A DNA stretch of 64,000 nucleotides from Marinobacter sp. 1-4A (lineage in GTDB: Bacteria; Pseudomonadota; Gammaproteobacteria; Pseudomonadales; Oleiphilaceae). The translations under genes and the position numbers were made by a program. The notes below the pieces were generated by a model. The model did no database searches, was not told the DNA's origin, and saw only the letters and a program-made list of their open reading frames with translations. The DNA is taken from positions 558,001 to 622,000 of the forward strand of contig NZ_VCGY01000003.1 in NCBI RefSeq assembly GCF_016597725.1, written 5' to 3'. This document shows, one piece after another, positions 1-7,715 of the stretch; position 1 is the first letter of the stretch, and the number at the start of each line of letters is the position of its first letter.

Positions 1-102
1 CTTCCTGAACAGAGCACCTTCAATGGTGCTGGGTATTTTCTTATGGCTCCGGTCTTGCTCGTAGAAAGCTTCCAGCCACGCATCCCTGAATTCAACCGCC
101 AT
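1..102 (-). CDS. HigB/RelE-family toxin, partial (N-terminal 34 residues)
   Basis: Reverse-strand start codon at 102-100 reads MAVEFRDAWLEAFYEQD and runs off the left edge after 34 codons. The short basic N-terminus followed by an 'HKKIP..IE.ALFRK' stretch is typical of HigB-type ribosome-dependent mRNA endonucleases of type II toxin-antitoxin systems, where the toxin gene precedes a HigA antitoxin. The antitoxin would lie outside the window. An AGGCAA ribosome-binding sequence precedes the start, and a perfect palindrome lies about 30 bp upstream. The family call comes from the N-terminus only; other RelE/ParE relatives cannot be excluded. Confidence 0.65.
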   Translation of the reverse strand, partial: MAVEFRDAWLEAFYEQDRSHKKIPSTIEGALFRK

Positions 103-132
103 AGTTGCCTGATCACTTTTTGCTCATTATAT

Positions 133-149
133 GCACAACAATGTTGTGC
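133..149. promoter_or_regulatory. Palindromic operator upstream of the HigB-like gene
   Basis: GCACAACA-A-TGTTGTGC is a perfect 8+8 bp inverted repeat around one central base, 31 bp upstream of the HigB-like start codon. HigA-type antitoxins repress their own operon by binding such palindromes in the promoter, so this is the likely autoregulatory operator. The palindrome is seen directly; the binding protein is inferred. Confidence 0.5.
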
Positions 150-454
150 GTCAACGTCGTTTAAATGAGAATGAATCTGTTTATGGTGTGATGTTACTAT
201 AGTTAAGGCTAACATGAAGGCGCTACGAGGCAGCCGCAACAGCCGGATATTACAATTGAAGCACATGTAGGGTTCCCAGTTTCCCACTTATCCCAGTATG
301 GAATTGGGTGATCAGGATCCGGTTCTGAAAAAACATACAAATATTTGCACTTTTTTCGCAGTTTTTCGCACTCCGTATGTGCTCCATTAATTTTATAACT
401 TGTTGTTTTTAAATGAGGTATTAGATTCTGTATTGGGAAGTAAAACCAAAAACC
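150..454. other. Intergenic region, no gene recognised
   Basis: No convincing open reading frame with a ribosome-binding site is visible. It is the upstream flank of the HigB-like operon and the downstream flank of ychJ. It contains AT-rich patches and a short T-rich direct repeat (TTTTTTCGCA / GTTTTTCGCA near 350-370). No clear terminator was seen. Confidence 0.4.
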
Positions 455-913
455 TCACAAACAACACGCCTTAAACTTCCTGCCGCTACCACATGGGCAG
501 GGGTCATTGCGCCCGGGCTTTAAAATACCTTCTTGCGGTTCACCCTTTAGGTAAACCCAGCGCTCATTTTCCCGCACAAACTCTGAATCCTCTTGTAGGA
601 AGCCCCAGCCGGGGTTGAGCCGGTAAATGGCTTGAAAGTGTACGCGACCCTTATCGCCACTTTCGCTGCTTTCCAGAATACGCAGCGATGCCCAGTCTGG
701 TGATTCGTCCAGATCCAGAACGGTTGGCTGGGTACTGGAGTGCCAGCTTACGCGTAGGTAGTCCTCCAGCTTTAACGCAAATGCGCTAAAGCGTGAGCGC
801 ATCAGGGCCTCGGGAGTGGGAGCAATTGCGCCTTGGTGGTAGCGTTGGCAGCAGTCTGCGTATGGCCTCTGGTTGTCACAAGGGCAGTGTGGGATAGTAG
901 TTTGCTCTGTCAT
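455..913 (-). CDS. ychJ: YchJ-family SEC-C motif protein (UPF0225)
   Basis: 152 residues, the normal YchJ length. Cysteine clusters lie at both ends: C10-C12 with C21-C22 at the N-terminus, and a C-terminal SEC-C zinc-binding motif DPCPCGSGRKFKACC with C139, C141, C150 and C151. The middle is the conserved YchJ domain, beginning with the typical 'PEALMRSRFSAFAL' stretch. SEC-C modules bind zinc and resemble the SecA tail, but the function of YchJ is not established. It is transcribed alone and divergently from the DUF2959 lipoprotein gene. Confidence 0.9.
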   Translation of the reverse strand: MTEQTTIPHCPCDNQRPYADCCQRYHQGAIAPTPEALMRSRFSAFALKLEDYLRVSWHSSTQPTVLDLDESPDWASLRILESSESGDKGRVHFQAIYRLNPGWGFLQEDSEFVRENERWVYLKGEPQEGILKPGRNDPCPCGSGRKFKACCL

Positions 914-991
914 TATTTCGTAGCATTTGCGTCAGGGATTAAGTTTGCAGTATAACAACCGCGCCCAGTGACCAAAGGATTGATTCAAACC

Positions 992-1660
992 ATGTTTACC
1001 GAAACCACTCAAGCTTCTGTATTTACCCGGCTAACCGGCTTATTTTGTCTGATGCTGGTACTCAGTGGTTGCAGTTCAATGTATTACAGCACGATGGAAA
1101 AGTTCGGCGTTGAAAAACGCGATATTCTGGTGGATAGAGTGGGGGATGCCAGAGATTCCCAGAGTGATGCCCGCGAAACCTTCCGCTCGTCTCTGGAGCA
1201 ATTTCAGAGCGTGGTGGACACACCGGACACCACGCTACAGGAAAAATATAATGTCATCAGTGACGCTTATGATGACAGCCTCAAATCGGCAAATAAGGTA
1301 CGGGATCGTATCGAAGCGGTTGAAGATGTATCCGAAGCCTTGTTTGACGAGTGGGAAGATGAACTGGATCTGTACGAAAGTGCCTCACTTAGGAACACCA
1401 GTAAGCGCAGGCTAGATGAAACCCGCAAATTATACAGCAGCTTGATTACTCGAATGCACCAGGTTGAAAAGCGAATGGACCCTGTGCTCGAAGCATTTGA
1501 AGATCAGGTGCTTTTTCTAAAGCATAACCTTAACGCTCAGGCGATAGGTTCCCTCGAGGACGAGTTGGGGCAGATTCGACAGGATGTAGATAGCCTTGTT
1601 CGTGACATGGAAGCATCCATTGCGGAATCTGAAGCATTTATACAGCGGTTTCGTGAATAA
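992..1660 (+). CDS. DUF2959 family lipoprotein
   Basis: About 222 residues from the ATG at 992; a GTG at 968 is in frame but has no Shine-Dalgarno, whereas AAAGGA lies 12 bases before 992. A hydrophobic signal with a lipobox ending LVLSGC predicts lipoprotein processing and outer-membrane or periplasmic anchoring. The mature part is highly charged and largely helical, with long heptad-like stretches that suggest coiled coil, as in the DUF2959 family. The role is unknown. It stands alone between ychJ and the cytochrome c peroxidase gene. Confidence 0.75.
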   Translation: MFTETTQASVFTRLTGLFCLMLVLSGCSSMYYSTMEKFGVEKRDILVDRVGDARDSQSDARETFRSSLEQFQSVVDTPDTTLQEKYNVISDAYDDSLKSANKVRDRIEAVEDVSEALFDEWEDELDLYESASLRNTSKRRLDETRKLYSSLITRMHQVEKRMDPVLEAFEDQVLFLKHNLNAQAIGSLEDELGQIRQDVDSLVRDMEASIAESEAFIQRFRE

Positions 1661-1707
1661 CCCGCTCGGGGCTTGAGCTAATAAAACCAAGCGTTGAATT
1701 CTTGAAT

Positions 1708-1721
1708 TTGACGGTCGTCAA
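1708..1721 (+). promoter_or_regulatory. FNR/CRP-family (Anr/Dnr-like) box upstream of the cytochrome c peroxidase gene
   Basis: TTGAC-GGTC-GTCAA is a perfect dyad with the 5-4-5 geometry of FNR-family sites (consensus TTGAT-N4-ATCAA). It lies 104 bp upstream of the peroxidase start. Bacterial di-haem cytochrome c peroxidases are classically induced under low oxygen by FNR/Anr proteins, so the position makes biological sense. A second inverted repeat, CTGCAGG with CCTGCAG, lies just downstream at 1727-1748. Confidence 0.45.
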
Positions 1722-1824
1722 TTTTACTGCAGGTAGTGTCGCCTGCAGCGCTCCTTTCATTTACAAACGTTAACCTTCTGATAGCTTGGGCTTAGTAACT
1801 ACCCGAAAATGAGGGAGCAGAAAA

Positions 1825-2880
1825 ATGAAACGGCATACACTTAAATTGGCTATTGCTGTGAGCCTGAGTATTACTGCAGGGACCGCAATAGCGGCAGACT
1901 TGCAGGATCGTGCGCGGGAAATGTTTTCGGCGATTCCTCAGTACCCACCGGTTATTGATGGCAATGAGCTGACCGAAGCAAAGGTCGAGCTTGGCAAAAT
2001 GCTATTTTTTGAGCCGCGCTTGTCTGCAAGCCACCTGATTTCCTGCAATACCTGTCATAACGTAGGCATGGGTGGGCACGACTACCTTCCAGTTTCTATT
2101 GGCCACGGTTGGCAGAAAGGGCCACGAAACTCGCCTACCGTGTTCAACGCTGTTTTTAACGCCGCCCAGTTCTGGGACGGCAGGGCGGCGGACCTTGCAG
2201 AACAGGCGAAAGGGCCTGTTCAGGCGGGCGTAGAGATGAGCAGCACGCCGGAGCGTGTTGTAAAGACCTTGTCCAGCATGCCAGCTTATGTTGAGAAGTT
2301 TGGCCAAGCCTTTCCCGGTGAGGATGATCCGGTAACCTTTAACAATATGGCTGTCGCGATTGAGGCCTATGAAGCTACGCTGATTACGCCGGATGCCGAT
2401 TTTGACAAATTCCTGCGCGGCGATAAAACAGCTTTGAATAAGCAGGAACAGGAAGGCTTGGCGCTGTTTATGGATAAGGGCTGTGTGGCCTGCCATGCTG
2501 GCGTGAATCTGGGCGGTCAGGCGTACTATCCGTTTGGTCTGGTGACCAAACCTGGTGCCGACATTTTGCCTACTGGCGACAAAGGCCGTTTTGCGGTGAC
2601 TTCCACCGCTTCTGACGAGTATGTATTCAGGGCTTCACCCCTGCGTAACATTGAGCTGACAGCGCCTTATTTCCACTCCGGGGCGGTTTGGAGCCTGGAA
2701 GAAGCTGTTGCTGTTATGGGTACCGCTCAATTGGGTGCAGAACTGAATGATGGGGAAGTTAAGTCCATCACTGCTTTCTTGAAAACCCTGACCGGAAAAA
2801 TTCCGGAAGTACGGTATCCCGAGCTGCCACCAAGCACCGACGATACCCCGAAACCGGAATCCATGGTCGCGCCGCAGTGA
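1825..2880 (+). CDS. Di-haem cytochrome c peroxidase
   Basis: Periplasmic enzyme that reduces hydrogen peroxide to water with electrons from c-type cytochromes. The 351-residue protein has a signal peptide with cleavage near residue 24 and two haem-attachment motifs, CNTCH (C74, C77, H78) and CVACH (C220, C223, H224), spaced as in CcpA/MauG-type peroxidases. Family hallmarks such as 'RNSPTVFNAVFN' and 'FWDGRA' lie between the haems. A GGGAG ribosome-binding site precedes the ATG. The FNR-like box upstream suggests induction at low oxygen. A hairpin follows the gene, which appears monocistronic. Confidence 0.93.
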   Translation: MKRHTLKLAIAVSLSITAGTAIAADLQDRAREMFSAIPQYPPVIDGNELTEAKVELGKMLFFEPRLSASHLISCNTCHNVGMGGHDYLPVSIGHGWQKGPRNSPTVFNAVFNAAQFWDGRAADLAEQAKGPVQAGVEMSSTPERVVKTLSSMPAYVEKFGQAFPGEDDPVTFNNMAVAIEAYEATLITPDADFDKFLRGDKTALNKQEQEGLALFMDKGCVACHAGVNLGGQAYYPFGLVTKPGADILPTGDKGRFAVTSTASDEYVFRASPLRNIELTAPYFHSGAVWSLEEAVAVMGTAQLGAELNDGEVKSITAFLKTLTGKIPEVRYPELPPSTDDTPKPESMVAPQ

Positions 2881-2906
2881 GCTAAGCAATGAGTTAAAAT
2901 TTGTTT

Positions 2907-2949
2907 GGCTCTGTTATTCCGAACTCTGCTTATTCGGGGTGACAGAGCC
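2907..2949 (+). terminator. Hairpin downstream of the cytochrome c peroxidase gene
   Basis: GGCTCTGT and ACAGAGCC pair perfectly over 8 bp, with further internal pairing of CCGAA and TTCGG. There is no strong T-run afterwards, so it may be a weak terminator or an mRNA 3' stabiliser. It is the only clear structure in the 2881-3108 gap. Confidence 0.45.
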
Positions 2950-3108
2950 ATTCTAACTTGGCCATATCCACACCTCCGAATGCTGCTTTACATAACGATA
3001 CACCTTTAAATACAAACTCTAAGCGCCTTCAACTACACTCCGGTTTAACAATATTTTTAACTAATTGTATCTCTGTGCGTCGGAACGTGGTTTAAAGGAG
3101 ACCTTTCC

Positions 3109-3855
3109 ATGCAATTCATTTCATTGATTGTCTTGGCAATGCTCGCATTTTTTAGCACCGAGCAAGTGTTTGCGGCTGAAAGGCTGTATATCTATACCGA
3201 GAATTTTCCGCCCTACAACATGAGCACACAAGGCCGGGCGTTCGAACATAGCGCTGATAATATTGATGGCATATGCACGGAAAGGGCGAAAGCGGTTCTG
3301 GATAAGTCTGGTCTCGATTACCGGATCAAACTACGTAACTGGAATTATGGCTACAACCGGGCCTTGTCTAAAGCCAACCACGGCATTTTCTGTACAACTT
3401 ATACGGAAGAGCGTGCACCCTTGTTTAAGTGGGTGGGGCCATTGGCGCAGAATCTATGGACGGTTTTTGCTCCCCCGGGAAGCACGTTCACAATGGAAAC
3501 GCTTGAGGATGCGAAAGGTAAAACCATTGGAGGCTATCGCAACGATGTCCGTAGCGAATATCTCCTGAAACGTGGATATGATGTGTCTGTGATCGACAGT
3601 GACGATCTCAATCCAAAGCGTTTGGCATTAGGCCAGATTGATCTTTGGATTGCAGAGCGTCTTGCGGGACCTTATCTGGCCTCGCAACAGGATGTTGAAG
3701 GTTTGGTTCCGGTATTCTCGTTTAACGACGTTGATCTATATCTGGCAATGAGTCCGGATACACCCGATGAGGTTATCGAAGAGCTCAACGAGGCTCTTGA
3801 AGCCACAAAGAAAGATGGAACTTTTGACGCTATTGGTACCAAATACGGCCTTTAA
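3109..3855 (+). CDS. Periplasmic solute-binding protein, SBP_bac_3 family
   Basis: 248 residues with a signal peptide (about 1-22, cut after VFA). The mature start 'ERLYIYTENFPPYNM' is the usual opening strand of family-3 amino-acid-type binding proteins. No permease or ATPase gene is adjacent, so it is an orphan binding protein, as is common for this subgroup in marine gammaproteobacteria, where such proteins may be sensors. A strong AAAGGAGA ribosome-binding site precedes the ATG. The ligand cannot be deduced. It converges on the acyl-CoA dehydrogenase gene and shares a terminator with it. Confidence 0.8.
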   Translation: MQFISLIVLAMLAFFSTEQVFAAERLYIYTENFPPYNMSTQGRAFEHSADNIDGICTERAKAVLDKSGLDYRIKLRNWNYGYNRALSKANHGIFCTTYTEERAPLFKWVGPLAQNLWTVFAPPGSTFTMETLEDAKGKTIGGYRNDVRSEYLLKRGYDVSVIDSDDLNPKRLALGQIDLWIAERLAGPYLASQQDVEGLVPVFSFNDVDLYLAMSPDTPDEVIEELNEALEATKKDGTFDAIGTKYGL

Positions 3856-3879
3856 GCACGAGCTCGCATCGCGAAAAAT

Positions 3880-3902
3880 TCCCGGGTAGAAACTACCCGG
3901 GA
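3880..3902 (-). terminator. Intrinsic terminator between convergent genes
   Basis: A perfect 10-bp stem (TCCCGGGTAG / CTACCCGGGA) with an AAA loop. Read on the minus strand it is followed by AATTTTTCG, a T-run suited to ending the acyl-CoA dehydrogenase transcript. On the plus strand the tail is CAAAAATC, so termination in that direction would be weaker. Confidence 0.8.
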
Positions 3903-3920
3903 CAAAAATCACCGGATAAC

Positions 3921-5741
3921 TTATCCAGTGAAGGCCATATCGTCCGCACTTATTTGCATCAGGTTTTTGCTCGAGCTCAGCATACTGCTTGCGTGTGCCT
4001 GAGCTCTGGGAAGTAAACGCTCGTAGTAAAAGTCTGCAGTTGCCAGCTTGGCGTTATAGAAAGCCTCTGATTCATCGCCCCCCTTATTCAGACAATTTGC
4101 TGCAGCAGCAGCTTGTCGAGCCCACATGTAAGCCATGGTCACGTAGCCGCTATACATCAAAAAATCGTACGAAGCGGAACTGACAACGTCACGATCTTTG
4201 CGCGCTGCAAACATAATCCGCATGGTGAGCAGGTTCCATTGAGCCGTGAGTTTAAGCAGTTCCAGAGCGAAGGGACGTACCCGGCTGTCGGTTAGGTGCT
4301 TGCGGGCAAAATTGGCAATTCGAGCCGTAAAATCACGAACTGCGCCACCTTTGGTGGTTAGCAATACCTTGCGGCCAAGCAGATCCAGCGCCTGAATACC
4401 GGTGGTGCCTTCGTAAAGTGTGGCAATCCGGGTATCCCGGGCGATCTGCTCCATGCCATGTTCACGGATGTAGCCGTGTCCACCAAAAACCTGCATACCC
4501 AGATTAGCGGCTTCATTGCCCAGTTCGGTAAGGAACCCTTTCAGGATAGGCGTCAGGAAGCCGAGCTTGTCATCGTACTTATCCGCTTTTTCAGAATCAC
4601 CGGCGGTATGACCCTCAACCATGTGGTCGGCTAGGCGGGCGGCATCATAGAGCATGGCGCGACCACCTTCGGCGATGGCTTTCTGGGTGAGCAGCATACG
4701 GCGCACATCGGCATGGTGAATCAGGCTATCGGCAATCTGATCCGGCTCTTTCTTACCCGAAAGTGCGCGCATGGAGCGGCGTTCTTTGGCGTAGTCCAAA
4801 GCCCACTGGTAAGAAAGTTCAGCCGGGCCTACACCCTGAATAGCGGTGCCGATACGGGCCGTATTCATAAAGGTGAACATGCACTCCAAGCCTTCGTTCT
4901 CTGGGCCAATCAGATAGCCGGTTGCGCCATCGAAATTCATAACGCAGGTAGCAGATGCCTTAATGCCCATTTTCTTTTCTAGGCTGCCACATACCACGGC
5001 GTTACGCTCACCTACACCACCTTCGGCTGTGGGTACAAACTTGGGCACAATGAACAGGCTGATACCGCGGGTGCCTTTGGGCGCGTTCGGCAGACGGGCC
5101 AAAACAATGTGGATAATGTTCTCGGTAAGATCGTGGTCGCCGGAAGAGATAAAGATCTTGGTGCCGGTAACCTTGTAGGAGCCATCTGCCTGTGGTTCGG
5201 CTTTGGTTTTTACCTGGCCCAGATCGGTGCCGCACTGAGGCTCGGTCAGGCACATGGTGCCGGCCCAGCGGCCCTCGGTCATCGGTGTAAGATAGGTGCC
5301 TTTCTGGTCGTCAGTACCATGCAAAAAGATGGTGTTCATGGCACCCATGGACAAGCCCGGGTACATGGAGAATGACCAGTTCGCGGTGCCCATCATTTCT
5401 TGCTTTAGCAGGCCCATGGAGGCAGGTAGACCCTGACCGCCGAATTCTTCCGGGGCAGAAAGCCCTTGCCAGCCGCCCATCACATATTGGTTATAGGCTT
5501 CTTTATAGCCTTTCGGGGTGGTTACTTCGCCATCTTTCAGCGTACAGCCTTCTTCATCACCGGGCTGGTAAAGGGGGCTTAGCTGTTCTTCGCAGAAGCG
5601 AGCGCACTCGGAGAGGATAGCGTCAACAATATCCGGGGTTGCGTTCTCCCCACTGGCCAGTGATGCGTAGTGTTTCGGGTAATCAAACACTTCGTTAAGC
5701 AGAAACTTCATGTCACGCAAAGGCGCCTTGTATACCGGCAT
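3921..5741 (-). CDS. Acyl-CoA dehydrogenase (about 600-residue FadE/DmdC-like type)
   Basis: FAD-dependent alpha,beta-dehydrogenation of an acyl-CoA thioester, as in beta-oxidation or 3-methylmercaptopropionyl-CoA oxidation. I place the start at 5741 (MPVYKAPLRDMKFLL), with AGAGGATTG just upstream; the frame stays open 31 codons further but without signals. The 606-residue protein shows the FAD/substrate motif LTEPQCGTDLG and the C-terminal FGGHGYIREHGMEQIARD and LYEGTTGIQALDL segments. These belong to the long family with an extra C-terminal helical domain. Substrate chain length or DmdC activity cannot be decided from sequence alone. Monocistronic, with a strong terminator. Confidence 0.9.
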   Translation of the reverse strand: MPVYKAPLRDMKFLLNEVFDYPKHYASLASGENATPDIVDAILSECARFCEEQLSPLYQPGDEEGCTLKDGEVTTPKGYKEAYNQYVMGGWQGLSAPEEFGGQGLPASMGLLKQEMMGTANWSFSMYPGLSMGAMNTIFLHGTDDQKGTYLTPMTEGRWAGTMCLTEPQCGTDLGQVKTKAEPQADGSYKVTGTKIFISSGDHDLTENIIHIVLARLPNAPKGTRGISLFIVPKFVPTAEGGVGERNAVVCGSLEKKMGIKASATCVMNFDGATGYLIGPENEGLECMFTFMNTARIGTAIQGVGPAELSYQWALDYAKERRSMRALSGKKEPDQIADSLIHHADVRRMLLTQKAIAEGGRAMLYDAARLADHMVEGHTAGDSEKADKYDDKLGFLTPILKGFLTELGNEAANLGMQVFGGHGYIREHGMEQIARDTRIATLYEGTTGIQALDLLGRKVLLTTKGGAVRDFTARIANFARKHLTDSRVRPFALELLKLTAQWNLLTMRIMFAARKDRDVVSSASYDFLMYSGYVTMAYMWARQAAAAANCLNKGGDESEAFYNAKLATADFYYERLLPRAQAHASSMLSSSKNLMQISADDMAFTG

Positions 5742-5995
5742 AATCAATCCTCTGTACAGGTCTGAAAATCTGAAAGTAGGGCTATTCATCGCAAAGTTGG
5801 TTGTTGTTTTACGGCATTCCGCTCCGGCTTCCATTGACGAAAAGCGCCCGACGCAATGTCAATAAAGACAGTCAGTGGGTTCTGCCTTAAGTATCTGCTG
5901 ATCGAAGACCTACCCTTGGGCGTATTTATGTAACACGCGTTGAACTGTGAATTTTTAATGGAATTTCTGACTTAAAAAGCCCTTTGGAGAGCCTT

Positions 5996-6580
5996 ATGGC
6001 TAGTGTAAAAAAGATGCAAAACCCGCGTTCTATGATTCCCAAAGTAGGTAAGCGCTCTATACTCATTTTTATAACGGTTTTGGGGTTGTTGAGTGGGTGT
6101 TCAGGGCCAGCTTTAACCGACTACGCCGAGCGTGGCCCCAAGCTTGTTCCGGAAAACTTTTTTAGCGGTGAACTTAGTGCCCGTGGTGTGGTCAAGGACA
6201 TGTCCGGTGAAGTGATTCGCACATTTGATGCGGATATTTCAGCATCTTGGGACAACACCGGGGTGGGTACGCTGGATGAAGAATTCCGTTTTGATGACGG
6301 CGAAGTCCAAACCCGGATTTGGACCCTAACACCTTCGGATACTGCCGATAGCTATCATGCCGAGGCGGGCGATGTGGTAGAGCCCGGCACTATGCGCTGG
6401 AGTGGTAATACCATTCACATGAATTACGTGCTTCGCATAGCCTATGGTGATGGAACTGTGGATGTGCGAATGGACGACTGGATGTATCTTGTAACGCCCG
6501 ATACCTTGATCAACCAAACCACTATGAGCAAATGGGGGGTTGATGTCGGTGAGCTTGTACTTGTGATTCAGAAAAAATAA
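5996..6580 (+). CDS. DUF3833 family lipoprotein
   Basis: About 194 residues from the ATG at 5996, chosen because GGAGA lies 6 bases before it; an in-frame TTG at 5984 is less likely. A basic N-terminus and hydrophobic segment end in the lipobox GLLSGC. The rest is a beta-rich domain with 'RGVVKDMSGEVIRTFDADI' and 'DDWMYLVTPDTLIN', typical of DUF3833, a family of unknown function. It lies 37 bp before the RND adaptor gene and could be co-transcribed with it. Confidence 0.75.
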   Translation: MASVKKMQNPRSMIPKVGKRSILIFITVLGLLSGCSGPALTDYAERGPKLVPENFFSGELSARGVVKDMSGEVIRTFDADISASWDNTGVGTLDEEFRFDDGEVQTRIWTLTPSDTADSYHAEAGDVVEPGTMRWSGNTIHMNYVLRIAYGDGTVDVRMDDWMYLVTPDTLINQTTMSKWGVDVGELVLVIQKK

Positions 6581-6617
6581 CACCCGGCGTTAGCCGGTCT
6601 GTCTGCTGGGAAATTGT

Positions 6618-7712
6618 ATGTTGAAGCAATGGTTGATCGGTTTGCTGCTGGTGGTATTGGCAGTTGGTGGTGCTCTGGCTTATCGCAACTTCGTTGGCCC
6701 CGTGCAGGAGCAAGCTGCCCGAGAACGGCCAGCCAGTGTGGTTAATACGGTACTGCCAGTAACCGATACCGTGCGCGATCAGGTGGCGGCGGTTGGTAAC
6801 CTGAAAGCGGTGAATGCCGTTGAGTTAACCACAGAAACAAGCGGCCGTGTGATGGAGATTAACCTAAAATCCGGCCGACAGGTGAAGCAGGGTGATGTGC
6901 TGCTGCGGCTGGATGACCGGCAGGCGAGGGCAGATCTGGGTGTTATCGAAGCGCAGCTGGCAGACGCCCGGCGCCAGTACGAGCGCGCCCGGAGCCTGAG
7001 AGACAAGAACAGCATTTCCCAGTCTTTGGTGGATGAACTCCGAACAGCCGTAGAAGTGTCTGAAGCCCAACATACCGCAGCCCGTGTTCGTCTTGAAAAC
7101 CATCTTATAGAAGCGCCGTTTGCCGGTGTAACAGGCCTCAGTGATATTAGCATTGGTGCATATTTAACGGCGGGTACACGGGTAACCACACTGGATGCCA
7201 CCTCCCGCATGGAACTCAATTTTTCCGTTCCCGAGCGCTTTCTAGGCCAGATCAGCCCCGGCCAGAAAGTTCAGGGCAGATCCCCCGCCTATCCGGAGTT
7301 GACGTTCAGTGGCGAACTGGTTGAATTGGGCAGCCGTATTGACGAGCTAAGCCGCTCCCTACCGGTCCGCGCCCTGATCGATAACACTGAGGGCCGCTTG
7401 CGCCCCGAGCAATTCATGTCTGTGAACCTGACCTTGCGTGAACGGCAGGCTTTGGTAATTCCGGAGCAGGCGGTGATGCTACGTGGTGCCAATAAATACG
7501 TGTTTGTCGCGGAGGACGGGATCGCCCGGCGTGTGAGCGTCACCTTGGGCGCGCGCATGCCCGGGAGTGTAGAGGTCGCCGAAGGCCTGACCGCCGATGA
7601 CCAAGTGATTGTAAGCGGCCAGGATCGGCTGAGCAGTGGTGAACGTATTCGGGTGGTGGATGATGAAACCGCCATTCCCGATAATCGGTTCACCAGTGTT
7701 GTGGGGTCGTAA
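6618..7712 (+). CDS. RND efflux pump periplasmic adaptor (membrane fusion protein)
   Basis: Links an inner-membrane RND pump to an outer-membrane channel. The 364 residues have an N-terminal signal or anchor helix, then the split lipoyl/barrel-sandwich domain ('VNAVELTTETSGRVMEINLKSG' around 65-90 and 'LIEAPFAGVTGLSDISIGAYL' around 163-185) around an alpha-helical hairpin with charged heptads, then beta-barrel and membrane-proximal domains. The RND pump gene begins 3 bases after the stop, so the two are translationally close. No TolC-type gene is in the cluster, so a channel encoded elsewhere is presumably shared. Confidence 0.92.
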   Translation: MLKQWLIGLLLVVLAVGGALAYRNFVGPVQEQAARERPASVVNTVLPVTDTVRDQVAAVGNLKAVNAVELTTETSGRVMEINLKSGRQVKQGDVLLRLDDRQARADLGVIEAQLADARRQYERARSLRDKNSISQSLVDELRTAVEVSEAQHTAARVRLENHLIEAPFAGVTGLSDISIGAYLTAGTRVTTLDATSRMELNFSVPERFLGQISPGQKVQGRSPAYPELTFSGELVELGSRIDELSRSLPVRALIDNTEGRLRPEQFMSVNLTLRERQALVIPEQAVMLRGANKYVFVAEDGIARRVSVTLGARMPGSVEVAEGLTADDQVIVSGQDRLSSGERIRVVDDETAIPDNRFTSVVGS

Positions 7713-7715
7713 GCG

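Noticed and set aside
190..230. GTTAAGGCTAAC and nearby GC-rich repeats resembling an integron attC end
   Set aside because: No complementary L'/L'' pair or cassette gene is present, and the integron lies at the other end of the window.
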